DNA of 38,574 bases from Chloroflexota bacterium (lineage in GTDB: Bacteria > Chloroflexota > Dehalococcoidia > Dehalococcoidales > UBA2162), in contig JACPPV010000030.1 in the NCBI GenBank assembly GCA_016190825.1, positions 1-38,574 on the forward strand, read 5' to 3'. This document shows, piece after piece, positions 1-8,141 of the stretch. A program made the translations under genes and the position numbers. Each line of letters opens with the position of its first letter. The stretch's first letter is position 1. The notes below the pieces were generated by a model. It was not told the DNA's origin, did not search any database, and saw only the letters and a program-made list of their open reading frames with translations.

Positions 1-220
1 CAGCACACATCAATAGTTCCGGCATGAAATATTCCTGCCAGTTGTAGGCTTCACCGGCCTCCATCATGCCGGAACACAAACCATCCATGGCCATCTCGAA
101 CGGGTCCATCTTCTCCGCCAGTCCAATCCTTACCCACTTCACAACCCTGGCTTCATCAAAGTTAAACACCGCCTCACGCAGTTTGTTAGTGATCTCCTGG
201 GTTTTTATCTCTGTCGTCAC
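1..220 (-). CDS. Corrinoid methyltransferase protein, N-terminal part
   Basis: The first 73 residues of a protein that continues off the left edge of the window. The readable part, with the stretches KLREAVFNFDE, DPFEMAMDGLCSGM and EYFMPELLMCA, matches the helical cap (B12-binding_2) domain of the cobalamin-carrying proteins that work with methylamine, methanol or methoxy-aromatic methyltransferases (MtaC/MtbC/MttC type). The B12-binding Rossmann domain with its DxHxxG motif would lie outside the window. In the family the protein shuttles a methyl group from a substrate-specific methyltransferase to a second acceptor. The GTG start at 220 was chosen because GGAG lies 9 bases upstream. The substrate cannot be read from this fragment. 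Confidence in the family is high, in the partner low. Confidence 0.8.
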   Translation of the reverse strand, partial: MTTEIKTQEITNKLREAVFNFDEARVVKWVRIGLAEKMDPFEMAMDGLCSGMMEAGEAYNWQEYFMPELLMCA

Positions 221-254
221 TGATCTGTTCTCCGTGTAGTTACTCCTAGGTAAA

Positions 255-282
255 AGTATATCATTTCCGAAGTAAAAAACAA
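255..282 (-). promoter_or_regulatory. Probable sigma-70 promoter of the corrinoid protein gene
   Basis: On the minus strand TTGTTT (277-282) and TATACT (255-260) are separated by 16 bases. Transcription would start near 248, giving a leader of about 28 bases that contains the Shine-Dalgarno site. Sequence match only. Confidence 0.5.
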
Positions 283-886
283 GTCCATTTGCAGAAGTGT
301 TTCATAGAATCGGCAGATTATCGCTTATTGATTGTCTTTAGAAGCCTCGTGGGGAAAACCCTGGCTGAAATGAACGTTCTGGTGTCAAGGCGCACGGCAT
401 CACGATTGAGATGGCTTTTTGCAATCAAGAGAGCCACTCAAAACGCTAATGCGGAGAGCTTTTCGGCAGGTAAAGAGGGTATATTTGCAGGAGAACTGGT
501 TTATGAACCTGAACCAGACAAATAAGATGATAGAAACCCGGTGAAAGGACTATGAGAGCGCTAGACCGCACAGCTTATCAGGAGGTCGAAAACGCCCGAG
601 GAATTCACCAGGAATCTCCTGTGAGACAAAGAGCGGTTATGACTTAGACCAAAGTATACTCTTTTTGCTGGCTCCTGAGTATAGACGAAAGCATATTATT
701 AAGAAACTTGTTGGGTCGTCATACTCATATACCGCCACAGCTGTTGACATCACGAAGAAATAGCTGAAACCAAATTTAATTAATGTACTATATTGACTTT
801 TACTGTAAACTAATACAAGATGATCACTGTCATTACACCACAACTGGCGCATAAGTCGCGTGTCATGTCAGAAGGAGGACAAGTAG
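283..886. other. Intergenic region, no convincing gene
   Basis: About 600 bases with AT-rich stretches. A 78-codon open frame at 289-525 has no ribosome binding site and no recognisable family, and its composition is that of background. A 31-codon frame near 552 is equally unsupported. The right end carries the strong ribosome binding site (GGAGGA, 876-881) of the protease gene. A TTGACT at 793-798 may be a -35 box, but no good -10 follows at the right distance. Confidence 0.5.
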
Positions 887-1990
887 ATGACAGACGTAAT
901 CCCCGGCACACAATGTATCGTTCCCCCTCATGTTCTCAGGGAGATCGCCAGCCGTGGCTCGCCGAGACAGCGGGACTGGATCTGGAGAACGATAGCCCTG
1001 TCGGAGCAGATGCGTGGCCAGCGTGCCGCATTGCAGCGCGGGGCTGTCCTGGCCGCGTCCCCTCCAGGCCAAAAGGAGCGTGTCATTTATGACGCCGGGA
1101 GCAGCTACGATCTGCCCGGCGCGGTTATCCGGAACGAGGGTGGGCCGGTTTCTCCCGATGTCGCTGTGAATGAAGCCTACGACGGCAGCGGGCATACCTA
1201 TGACCTGTACTGGAGGGTATTCGAGCGCCACTCAATAGACGATCGCGGGGTGGCGCTGTACTCGACGGTCCACTACGGCCAGGGCTATGACAACGCCTTC
1301 TGGAACGGACGTCAAATGGTCTATGGCGACGGCGATGCCGATCTTCCCGAAAACGAAAGGCTGTTCAACCGCTTTACAATCTGCCTGGAAATCATCGGTC
1401 ATGAGTTGACTCACGGCGTCACGCAATACGAAGCAGACCTGGCTTACCGCTCTCAACCGGGAGCTTTGAACGAGTCCTTTTCCGATGTCCTGGGCGTACT
1501 GGTAAAACAACGCGTGCTGGGTCAGACCGCGTTGCAGGCCAGCTGGCTGATGGGAGAAGGGCTTTTCACCTCCAATGTTAACGGCGTGGCCATCCGTTCC
1601 CTGAAGGAACCGGGGACCGCCTATAACGACCCGGTTCTGGGGAAGGACCCCCAGCCCGGCCACATGGACCAGTACCAAAACCTGCCCCTCTGGAATGACA
1701 ACGGCGGCGTACATATTAACTCGGGCATCCCTAATCACGCGTTCTATTTTGTGGCGATGGATTTAGGCGGACAGGCATGGGAAAAGGCCGGCCAAATCTG
1801 GTATGTTACACTTAGAGACCGCCTCCGCAGCACATCGGATTTTCAGGACGCGGCGAACAAGACGTATCAAGTCGCCGGCGAGCTCTACGGAAACGGCAGC
1901 CTGGAACAGCAGGCTGTGCGTAACGGCTGGTCAAAGGTAGGCATTACCGCAGCCGAGGTAAAGGGAGGGGCGGGCAAAGGTAGAAAATAG
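887..1990 (+). CDS. Protealysin-like M4 metalloprotease
   Basis: A 367-residue zinc endopeptidase of the thermolysin (M4) family. The zinc-binding HELTH motif lies at residues 172-176, the third ligand is E196 in NESFSD, and the transition-state histidine is H276 in GGVHINSGIPN. There is no signal peptide and no long FTP/PepSY propeptide. Instead a short N-terminal region of about 75 residues begins with VPPHVLREI, resembling the PPY-type short propeptide of protealysin, followed by the DAG...LPG..R.EG junction seen in that group. This places it with protealysin-like proteases, which are often cytoplasmic precursors that mature by self-cleavage. The ATG is fixed by an AGGAGGAC ribosome site. 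The stop codon overlaps the start of the next gene by one base (TAGTG), so the two are translated together. Confidence 0.92.
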   Translation: MTDVIPGTQCIVPPHVLREIASRGSPRQRDWIWRTIALSEQMRGQRAALQRGAVLAASPPGQKERVIYDAGSSYDLPGAVIRNEGGPVSPDVAVNEAYDGSGHTYDLYWRVFERHSIDDRGVALYSTVHYGQGYDNAFWNGRQMVYGDGDADLPENERLFNRFTICLEIIGHELTHGVTQYEADLAYRSQPGALNESFSDVLGVLVKQRVLGQTALQASWLMGEGLFTSNVNGVAIRSLKEPGTAYNDPVLGKDPQPGHMDQYQNLPLWNDNGGVHINSGIPNHAFYFVAMDLGGQAWEKAGQIWYVTLRDRLRSTSDFQDAANKTYQVAGELYGNGSLEQQAVRNGWSKVGITAAEVKGGAGKGRK

Positions 1991-2289
1991 TGAAGGTTTC
2001 CCTGGAACGAACCGGTGGATTCACGGGCATGCGGGTTTCCGTCGTGGTTGATACGGATTCGCTATCTCCGGAGGAAGCCGCGCATCTCCGGGACCTGGTA
2101 CGGTCTGCCGGGGTGCTCACGATGCAAGCGCCAGCTCCCTCAGAAGGGCGTCCTGACCAGTTCAGCTACAGGCTAACCATTGCCGAGGGCGACCGAGGCC
2201 GCGAGATTTTTGTCAGGGAACCGAATATCCCCACTAAACTCCGCCCCCTTCTTGAATGGCTGGTGAGACGGTCTAGAAAAATAACCTGA
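1990..2289 (+). CDS. Emfourin-like inhibitor of the M4 protease
   Basis: A 99-residue protein that starts at a GTG sharing its first base with the stop codon of the protease gene. The N-terminus (KVSLERTGGFTGMR), the middle (PEEAAHLRDLV, FSYRLTI) and the C-terminus (LRPLLEWLVRR) match the emfourin (M4in) family as I remember it. Emfourins are small proteins encoded next to protealysin-like proteases that bind the enzyme slowly and tightly. The expected role is to hold the cytoplasmic protease inactive until it is released or needed. No signal peptide, membrane segment or cysteine is present. The assignment rests on sequence resemblance plus the tight gene pairing. Inhibition itself is inferred. 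Confidence 0.8.
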   Translation: MKVSLERTGGFTGMRVSVVVDTDSLSPEEAAHLRDLVRSAGVLTMQAPAPSEGRPDQFSYRLTIAEGDRGREIFVREPNIPTKLRPLLEWLVRRSRKIT

Positions 2290-2363
2290 CCCGACTCACC
2301 TCATCGAGTTATTGCTGGCATAGCGGATTTTTCTGAACGCGACGAGACACAAATACGGCCGAA

Positions 2364-2391
2364 GGAGGATGCTTGGCATCAAGCATCCTCC
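2364..2391. terminator. Perfect 12-bp hairpin between convergent genes
   Basis: GGAGGATGCTTG and its exact complement flank a four-base loop (GCAT). The hairpin sits 75 bases after the emfourin stop and 29 bases past the stop of the convergent secreted-protein gene. It could stop transcription from both sides, although neither side has a clear run of T, so it is not a textbook intrinsic terminator. Confidence 0.55.
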
Positions 2392-2419
2392 CCGGTCAGG
2401 TGATTTAGTCCGGCGTGGA

Positions 2420-3889
2420 CTACTTAGCGTGGATGACGATACTACCGCCACCGATAGTCTGAGGATTGGCAGAATCGATATCCTCAGAACTCTCGTAGGC
2501 GTTGTCATAAACTACTTCGCCGCTGCTGATATTCCAGATCTTGATGCGAAATTTGTCCGCGCCTCCACCTCCAGAGGCCTGTCCGTCGGTCGCGGTCAGC
2601 AGGAAACCGTAGCCTGAGACCCCGTTCATAGTACCTGTGCCCTTGTATTGTGCCTTAGCTCCGGCAACTACCAGCCACTGGTAACTGCTGCTGTGGAAAT
2701 TCATACCAGCCGCGTGGAACTGGAATTCAGTCTGACCAATCGGCGTGGTTGCTCCCCTTTGATACTTCGACACAAATCCAAATGTTGCTTTCCCTGATAG
2801 AGTTTGGTCTGGACGATATGCTCCGGCCGGTGAGCTTATCCAACCGCCGCCAGTGACGAACCCAGCGCTGGGATCATAGACCACAACCATGACTGACGTA
2901 CTGGAAAATCCTCCGTCCTTATCAGTGACAGTCACTCTAATCGTATAGACACCCGCCCCGCTGAAGATCTTGGTCGCGCTGAAACCACCTTGGGCTGCAC
3001 CATAGGTAACGCTTTGCAACGTCGAGGTACTATCGTCCCAATCGAACAGGACAGCGTATGGATTATCAGCCGCTCCAGCCGGATCGGTGAAACTTCCGGT
3101 GACGGTAACCGTGTCCCCGGCTTTATACAGAGCTCCGGCAGATGGCGAGATACCGGTGATAGTAGGCGCCACGTTGTTCACTACCAGGTCAAATTGCACT
3201 GAGGCCGTCCCGTCATTGCCATCGTCTGCGGTGATCGTCACCGCTTGGGTTTCGGACGTCCCGTCGGTAGTCTGGAACGACCAGGTCCAGGTCCCGCTGT
3301 TTGTGCCGGTCTTCGTTATGGTGCCAATTGGTGGGGAAGCACTGATGTGTACGTTGTCGCCGGTATCAGCATCAGAGTATACACCCGTAATAGTGGCGAT
3401 CTGTCCTTCATCGACAGTGACCGAGGGAGCAGCGACGTTGATTTCGGGAACATTGTTAGTAGGTGTGAGGGGGGCCAGCACGTGCAGGGTGAATTTCCCT
3501 GGGTTCGTGTTATAGGTACCAGTTCCAGCATCACTCACGCTAACCGTGATGTCATAATCTCCGGGCGTGTTTGAGCTGAAGGTGACAGACTGGGCGGCAC
3601 CGTCGCCGCAGGCTGTAAACGTTCGTGAAGACGGCGTAGCGGTTACGGAAGCCGGAGCATTGATGGTCACCGTTGCTGCCGTGCCATCACTCGCATTGCA
3701 GCCGGCCTGCCCGTCACCGCTGTTCGCCACGATCCAGTAGTCAACAGTCGTCGAACCACCAGCGGTGAAAGTATCGTTCCCGCCTGCTGTGACGTCGTTC
3801 ACCACGTTGTCTGCCAGCGCCAATCCCGTCGGCACAAGCCCTGAAATTAAGATTGCCAGTATTACCGCTATGCATCTAAAGAGCCTCAT
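2420..3889 (-). CDS. Secreted PKD-domain protein
   Basis: A 489-residue exported protein. Residues 1-26 form a Sec signal peptide (hydrophobic core, likely cut after ALA). Beta-rich immunoglobulin-like repeats follow. One at about 150-240 carries VDEGQIATITGVYSDAD-type sequence, and a PKD-like domain at about 242-343 has the FDWDDS and GVYTIRVTVTDKDGG signatures. The last ~146 residues, beginning FVTGGGWISSPAGAY at 344 and ending GGGSIVIHAK, form the conserved module often seen at the end of bacterial surface proteins (post-COAP-1-like). There is no LPXTG motif or C-terminal anchor, so the protein is probably released or held by its repeats. AAGGAGA lies just before the ATG. It faces the protease/inhibitor pair from the opposite strand; a functional link is possible but unproven. 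Confidence 0.85.
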   Translation of the reverse strand: MRLFRCIAVILAILISGLVPTGLALADNVVNDVTAGGNDTFTAGGSTTVDYWIVANSGDGQAGCNASDGTAATVTINAPASVTATPSSRTFTACGDGAAQSVTFSSNTPGDYDITVSVSDAGTGTYNTNPGKFTLHVLAPLTPTNNVPEINVAAPSVTVDEGQIATITGVYSDADTGDNVHISASPPIGTITKTGTNSGTWTWSFQTTDGTSETQAVTITADDGNDGTASVQFDLVVNNVAPTITGISPSAGALYKAGDTVTVTGSFTDPAGAADNPYAVLFDWDDSTSTLQSVTYGAAQGGFSATKIFSGAGVYTIRVTVTDKDGGFSSTSVMVVVYDPSAGFVTGGGWISSPAGAYRPDQTLSGKATFGFVSKYQRGATTPIGQTEFQFHAAGMNFHSSSYQWLVVAGAKAQYKGTGTMNGVSGYGFLLTATDGQASGGGGADKFRIKIWNISSGEVVYDNAYESSEDIDSANPQTIGGGSIVIHAK

Positions 3890-3904
3890 TTCCGTCTCCT
3901 TTTC

Positions 3905-3955
3905 GCCCTCACCTGTATGCGCATCCCCGAGCTATGCTCTCGGCGCCTCGAGGGC
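3905..3955 (-). promoter_or_regulatory. Structured 5' leader of the secreted-protein gene
   Basis: On the minus strand GCCCTC (3950-3955) pairs with GAGGGC (3905-3910). Inside, CCGAG pairs with CTCGG across a 7-base loop (3927-3943). This makes a two-level stem about 50 bases long that ends a few bases before the ribosome binding site. I do not recognise it as a known riboswitch class. It may affect translation or mRNA stability. Confidence 0.4.
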
Positions 3956-4301
3956 TTGTTTCTTAATAATAACGAACACTCAGTCACAGCGCAGTTATTC
4001 TTTCGAACTATTTTTTCGTTGCCGGTTGGACAGTTTCACGTTTCCAGAAGCATGTGTTAGCGCCATAGCGGCATCAAATTACCATGACTGATAGTCATTT
4101 CGAGCGCAAATACGGCATGGTACAACTTCGCGCTCGTGTGCCAACCGAAGTATCTCCTGCACACGTATATCATTTGCGGAGACTTGTTGTGCTTGGTTGG
4201 GTATTTGGGAGAACTTTAGGCTGCACCGGGAACTGTGTACCTCTTACAAGCGATTGAGTGCTACCGCCTAGTGACCTCTGATAAATGATAGGGTGGCTTC
4301 G
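3956..4301. other. Intergenic region between divergent genes
   Basis: No gene is supported in this stretch. It must hold the promoter of the minus-strand secreted protein. AT-rich sequence at 3960-3975 (TATTATTAAG on the minus strand) is a candidate -10 region, but no convincing -35 lies at standard spacing. Nothing else is recognised. Confidence 0.4.
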
Positions 4302-4330
4302 TTGACAGTGGGCTAATTTCTAACTAGACT
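4302..4330 (+). promoter_or_regulatory. Promoter of the nfeD-SPFH operon
   Basis: TTGACA (4302-4307), a 17-base spacer, and TAGACT (4325-4330). This is a near-consensus sigma-70 promoter, with transcription expected to start near 4337, about 33 bases before the first usable ATG. Confidence 0.65.
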
Positions 4331-4369
4331 AGAGCCACGTGACAAACGCGAAAAACCATCGGGCGGGCT

Positions 4370-4855
4370 ATGGACGTGAATGGCAGTGAGGCAGCCATGC
4401 CTTTCGCTGATGCTTGGCTATGGCTGATATTCGTCATCTTCGGGCTTCTACTGGCCATAATGGAATTGTTCCTCGGCATAGATGCAGGGCTTGACTTCGT
4501 GATCATCGGTTCCGCCCTGGTCGTTGGCGGATTGGCGGGCTGGGCATTTCATTCCTGGGAACTGGCAGTGGTCATGACCAGCGTGGCCGGCATCGCCTAC
4601 CTTACGCTTGGTAGGAGATACGTTCACCGCTGGACTGCGGTTCGCCAGCAGAAAACGAATATCGATGCCATTATTGGCGCGGAGGGAGTGGCATTGAAGA
4701 GCATTGCCAGAAACTCTGATGGTCTGGTAAGAGTCGGCAACGAAGAATGGCGTGCCAGAGCAGAGGAAAACATTGAGCCTAGCGAGGAAATAATCGTCAA
4801 ATCGGTCAGCGGCGTGACGTTGAACGTCGAAAAAAAGGGGAAAGGAGGAGATTAG
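4370..4855 (+). CDS. NfeD-like membrane protein
   Basis: A 161-residue short NfeD-type protein. Transmembrane segments lie at about 15-34, 42-60 and 65-82, followed by a soluble C-terminal OB-fold domain of about 70 residues ([33 protein letters not shown]). NfeD proteins sit beside SPFH/stomatin genes and are thought to help organise membrane microdomains or stomatin assemblies. The SPFH gene follows one base later, so the pair is one operon. The start is uncertain: ATG 4370 has only a poor GGGCGGG in front, whereas an in-frame ATG at 4397 has GAGG six bases upstream and leaves a more typical N-terminus (MPFADAWLW). Confidence 0.85.
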   Translation: MDVNGSEAAMPFADAWLWLIFVIFGLLLAIMELFLGIDAGLDFVIIGSALVVGGLAGWAFHSWELAVVMTSVAGIAYLTLGRRYVHRWTAVRQQKTNIDAIIGAEGVALKSIARNSDGLVRVGNEEWRARAEENIEPSEEIIVKSVSGVTLNVEKKGKGGD

Positions 4856-4856
4856 T

Positions 4857-5768
4857 ATGCCAGTGGGAGTCGTAATTGTCCTGGTCATCGTGGGAATACT
4901 GGTGATCGCCATGCTGGCGAAGTCGGTATTGGTGGTTCATCAGGCTGAAAAAGGTATCGTGGAAAGGTTCGGCAGGTTCAAAGAGTCTCTGGATCCGGGT
5001 CTCCGTTTTCTCTTGCCTTTCGTGGATACTTTGAGGTCAAGGGTAGACATGAGAGAAAACGTCATCGACATCGAGCCCCAGCAGGTTATTACCAAGGATA
5101 ACGTTACCGTAAGCGTGGATGCCGTGATCTACTATTATGTAACAGAGGCACAGGCGGTAATCTATGAGGTCGCCAACTTTTATACGGCCGTTACCAAACT
5201 CGCGCAGACGAATCTCAGAAATCTCATCGGTGAAATGAGCCTGGACGAAACATTGACATCGAGGGAGCGGATCAACGCCTCACTTAGGACTACGCTCGAT
5301 GATGCGACAGACAAGTGGGGAGTGAAAGTGACCAGGGTGGAGGTCAAAGAGATCCAACCGCCGAAAGATATCACTGACGCTATGAGCAAGCAGATGAAGG
5401 CGGAAAGAGAGAAGCGGGCGACAATCCTTGAGGCCGAGGCCTACCGGGAAAAGCAGATACTCACCGCCGAGGGCGACAAACGGCATTCTATTCTTATAGC
5501 TGAGGGCGAAAAACAGGCGGCGATACTGAGGGCTGAAGGAGAAGCGCAGGCGATCGAAAACGTTTCCACGGCGGCCGACCGCTTTTTCGTGGGCAATGCC
5601 CAACTGCTCAAGCAACTCGAAGTGACCCAGGCGTCATTGCAAGACAATACTAAGCTGGTTATCTCTGACCAGTCAAGATTGATCAATGTCCTGGGGCTGG
5701 CTGAAGCTCTGGATGGTTCGCGGACCGGGGCAGGACTCAGGGCGGGGCAACCGCAACGACAGAAGTAA
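4857..5768 (+). CDS. SPFH/band-7 (stomatin-like) membrane protein
   Basis: A 303-residue stomatin/prohibitin-family protein. It has one N-terminal membrane segment (about 3-22), then the SPFH domain (about 24-190, with [19 protein letters not shown] and the [15 protein letters not shown] strand). A long charged coiled-coil with repeated [14 protein letters not shown] units spans about 190-245, and the tail is variable. Such proteins form large ring-like oligomers on the membrane and are linked to membrane order and protease control (QmcA, HflK/C). A GGAGGAG ribosome site lies within the end of nfeD, so translation is probably coupled. It could be named qmcA, but the function is not established enough to use the symbol. 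Confidence 0.92.
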   Translation: MPVGVVIVLVIVGILVIAMLAKSVLVVHQAEKGIVERFGRFKESLDPGLRFLLPFVDTLRSRVDMRENVIDIEPQQVITKDNVTVSVDAVIYYYVTEAQAVIYEVANFYTAVTKLAQTNLRNLIGEMSLDETLTSRERINASLRTTLDDATDKWGVKVTRVEVKEIQPPKDITDAMSKQMKAEREKRATILEAEAYREKQILTAEGDKRHSILIAEGEKQAAILRAEGEAQAIENVSTAADRFFVGNAQLLKQLEVTQASLQDNTKLVISDQSRLINVLGLAEALDGSRTGAGLRAGQPQRQK

Positions 5769-6219
5769 CATCTACAACAGATCACAATGACCCTCGTTCG
5801 TTTGCTGCGCTCACCCCGATATGTCGGGATAGGTTTCTACTGAATCTTGGTTGTTCCATAATCCTACACACGTAAAGCAGATACGCTAATCGTAGGTGTT
5901 TCCCGGCTGTGCGTTTTTCACCTGACGACTGGCTTGTAACTCATTTTCCTTTTCCGTGTGCAAAACAATCTCATAAGCCCCTCCATTCGCTAGTTTCCAC
6001 AGGAGAAAGGGAACAAGTTACTAATGGTCTCCTAATTGTATAGATGCGCTCTTTAATCTCAAAACACGCATTTTCAGTCGTGGGCGAAGGCCATATCGAG
6101 AGTAATTTATTCGTCCAGATTATCATGAGACTACTAGTAACAAATTGGCGATTGTCTGAACAGGTACACGATCATCAGAATCCGGCGGCTTACATTTTAG
6201 GGACAAGGGGACAGATGTG
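5769..6219. other. Intergenic region, nothing recognised
   Basis: About 450 bases between convergent genes. A small inverted repeat, CCCGA-TATG-TCGGG (5816-5829), resembles the hairpin found after lexA at 21928-21946 and may help end the upstream transcript. The open frames here lack ribosome sites and family resemblance. Confidence 0.4.
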
Positions 6220-6891
6220 CTACAGAATGGCGCTTTTATCCCTTTCTTCCAGCCATTTCCTGATTTCGATGATCTCCGCTGGCGCCTCGCATTCATCAAA
6301 TCTGGTCCGTCTGCCGGCAGTTTCAAGGTAACACTCCCCGCCGACCTCTCTGAGCCTCCCAATGACAGGCATCCCCTCCAGCCGGCAAGCTACCATTTCT
6401 CCGTCACTGAACGGCTCATCCCTGTCAACTACAATGATATCGTTTTCACTTATTGCAGGCTCATAATCGATGCCCTGAACCACGTAAGCTGTCATTTTCC
6501 GGCCAAGAGCCCGGCTTTTGGCCCGGTAGATATAGTCAAGGGGAGGCGGAGACTCTTCTTCCCAAGCAGGGAAATCGCCCCATCTGTATAAGGGGATGGC
6601 AGCGGGCTGCACAGTCTTCAACTGGTCGATTATTTCTTCCAGAGTCCCCGGACCTCTGGACATGCTTCTGCCGTCACCGATATAGCCAGCAGCATGATAA
6701 AGCTCATCGGGGGAAATGCCAAACGCGCTGGCAAGCCTGAGAAAAACGAGCGCCGAGGGATTCTTCACCAGACCAGCCTCGATGCTGGCCAGATAACCCC
6801 TTTTTACACCGCTACGTTTCGCCAGCTCCTGCTGGGTCCAGTCCCTCTGACCCCGCAATTCTTTGAGTTTATCGCCAAGCTGCTTGCCCAT
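6220..6891 (-). CDS. XRE regulator with inactive S24-like domain
   Basis: A 223-residue transcription factor. Residues 5-69 form an XRE/Cro helix-turn-helix (RDWTQQELAKRSGVKRGYLASIE). Residues ~98-215 have the LexA/CI S24 fold, recognisable from IPLY, ENDIIVVDRDEPFSDGEMVACR and GRLREV. The catalytic GDSM serine motif reads GIDY (serine replaced by D142), and the lysine of the VKRL motif is glycine (G178). The Ala-Gly cleavage site after IPLY is missing. It should therefore bind DNA as a dimer but not cleave itself. The ATG at 6891 is preferred over a GTG at 6912 because a strong promoter has its -10 box at 6903-6908, so the GTG could not be in the mRNA. It is divergent from a small zinc-finger gene, which it may control. 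Confidence 0.85.
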   Translation of the reverse strand: MGKQLGDKLKELRGQRDWTQQELAKRSGVKRGYLASIEAGLVKNPSALVFLRLASAFGISPDELYHAAGYIGDGRSMSRGPGTLEEIIDQLKTVQPAAIPLYRWGDFPAWEEESPPPLDYIYRAKSRALGRKMTAYVVQGIDYEPAISENDIIVVDRDEPFSDGEMVACRLEGMPVIGRLREVGGECYLETAGRRTRFDECEAPAEIIEIRKWLEERDKSAIL

Positions 6892-6902
6892 TTCTTGCAA
6901 AG

Positions 6903-6931
6903 ATATTAGCACTATTGAATGTTGCTGTCAA
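6903..6931 (-). promoter_or_regulatory. Promoter of the S24-like regulator, near-leaderless
   Basis: On the minus strand TTGACA (6926-6931), 17 bases, TAATAT (6903-6908). The -10 ends 11 bases before the ATG at 6891, so the predicted mRNA leader is only about 5 bases and has no Shine-Dalgarno site. Confidence 0.75.
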
Positions 6932-6980
6932 ATCGTTGTGCTGATTTAGACACGATTATGAGAACATTATGCCGCGACTA

Positions 6981-7009
6981 TTGACATACTCCCATTATTA
7001 TGTTATTAT
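6981..7009 (+). promoter_or_regulatory. Divergent promoter of the zinc-finger gene
   Basis: TTGACA (6981-6986), 17 bases, TATTAT (7004-7009). Related sequences TTTAGACAC (6945-6953) and TCTAAACAC (7009-7017) lie on either side of this promoter in the 90-base divergent region. They are candidates for the operator of the neighbouring XRE regulator, but that is inference. Confidence 0.65.
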
Positions 7010-7060
7010 CTAAACACATACGGCAAATAAACCTGCATACTGGATTGAGGGGAGGCAATA

Positions 7061-7237
7061 ATGTTCGGCAAGAAGAAAGCACCGGCAACAGAAACGGTAA
7101 ACGCGGTCTGCAAAGTGTGCGGCGCTAATTGTTTCGATCAGGAAGGACTCACCCGCCATGCGACATGGGCGCACAAAGAGTCAGCGTCTACAGCAGGACA
7201 GCAGGAGAAAGCACCGGAAACCTCCGGGAAAAAATAA
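7061..7237 (+). CDS. 58-residue C2H2 zinc-finger-like protein
   Basis: A short basic protein with one C-x2-C-x12-H-x4-H pattern (C17, C20, H33, H38), including F25 and L30 near the positions of the hydrophobic core of a classical C2H2 finger (CKVCGANCFDQEGLTRHA). Lysine-rich tails lie on both sides. The start is well supported: a GAGGGGAGG ribosome site 6-7 bases before the ATG, and a near-consensus promoter 50 bases upstream. It is divergent from the XRE/S24-like regulator. A DNA- or protein-binding role is likely from the fold, but no specific function can be assigned. It is easy to miss because of its length. Confidence 0.75.
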   Translation: MFGKKKAPATETVNAVCKVCGANCFDQEGLTRHATWAHKESASTAGQQEKAPETSGKK

Positions 7238-7318
7238 CCTGCAAATGTGGAGAAGAGGGTCGATCTGAAGTCCAGCCCTGCCATGATTTCGGGAGCAGCT
7301 ATTCGTGTGGCTTTGCGC

Positions 7319-8110
7319 CTATTGCCCCGAAGACGATCTTTTGCCCCGGTATATTAGCAGGGCAAGGGATACAGCGAAAACAATCACCGCCACCATTTGC
7401 GCCTGCTGCAATCCACCGAGACTTATGTTCTCCTGCCGCACAAAAGTCAGAAAAAAGCGTCCGGCGGCATAGATTGGCAGGTAGGTCAGGAAAAGCAGAC
7501 CGTCCTTCTTGAAGACGTGCCTCAGCCTCCAGAGAATTAGGAGGGCTATCCCGTTCCAGAGGATTTCATAGACCGGATACGGGTGGGTTGGCTGCCCGAA
7601 AAGGTATTCCGGAATCGAGGCGGACGGGTGGGTGTAAATGAACGCCCAGGGCACGTTGGTCAACCCACCATAAGCATCCCCGTTGACAATACAGCCGAGA
7701 CGGCCGATCATTTGCGCTACCAGCAACCCCGGCGTTACCGTATCGAGAAGACGAGCCAGTGGCAGCTTCTTCACCCGGGCGAAGCCGACGGCCACAACGC
7801 CTCCGCCGAATACCGCACCCCAGATAGCCAAGCCGCCGCGCTGGAACTGCAAAATCTCGGACGGATTAACGGCATAATACGGCCACTGATCGATAACATG
7901 GAACAGCCTCGCGCCGATTATTCCCCCCACCACCACCCAGAAACCCAGGGAATAAATCTCATCGGGCGGCAATCCCTTTCTCCTGGCTTCGAAAACGGAG
8001 AGCAGCACCGCGGCAATTATCCCCGTGACTATCGCCAAGCTGTACCAGCGAAGTTCGAATATCCCGATGTGAAAGATAACGGGGTCAATACTTATTTGAA
8101 TTCCATTCAT
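7319..8110 (-). CDS. lgt: Prolipoprotein diacylglyceryl transferase
   Basis: A 263-residue polytopic membrane enzyme that moves a diacylglyceryl group from phosphatidylglycerol to the lipobox cysteine of prolipoproteins. It shows the N-terminal ELRWYSLAIV segment, the GGIIGARLFHVID region, RGGLAIWGAVFGG, and the Lgt signature GRLGCIVNGDAYGG carrying the essential arginine. Seven membrane segments and normal family length are evident. The signature has C-I-V where many proteins have N-F-I/F, a variation common outside Proteobacteria. The gene stands 32 bases downstream of an unknown membrane-protein gene on the same strand. Its substrates would include the lipoprotein encoded at 8672-9160. Confidence 0.96.
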   Translation of the reverse strand: MNGIQISIDPVIFHIGIFELRWYSLAIVTGIIAAVLLSVFEARRKGLPPDEIYSLGFWVVVGGIIGARLFHVIDQWPYYAVNPSEILQFQRGGLAIWGAVFGGGVVAVGFARVKKLPLARLLDTVTPGLLVAQMIGRLGCIVNGDAYGGLTNVPWAFIYTHPSASIPEYLFGQPTHPYPVYEILWNGIALLILWRLRHVFKKDGLLFLTYLPIYAAGRFFLTFVRQENISLGGLQQAQMVAVIVFAVSLALLIYRGKRSSSGQ

Positions 8111-8141
8111 AGCCGCCCTACCGTACTGTCACCATTCATTT

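Noticed and set aside
289-525. A 78-codon open frame
   Set aside because: No ribosome site, no promoter at a fitting distance, and no resemblance to a known family.
6889-6912. GTG start at 6912 for the S24-like regulator
   Set aside because: It overlaps the region just upstream of the -10 box at 6903-6908 and would not be transcribed.
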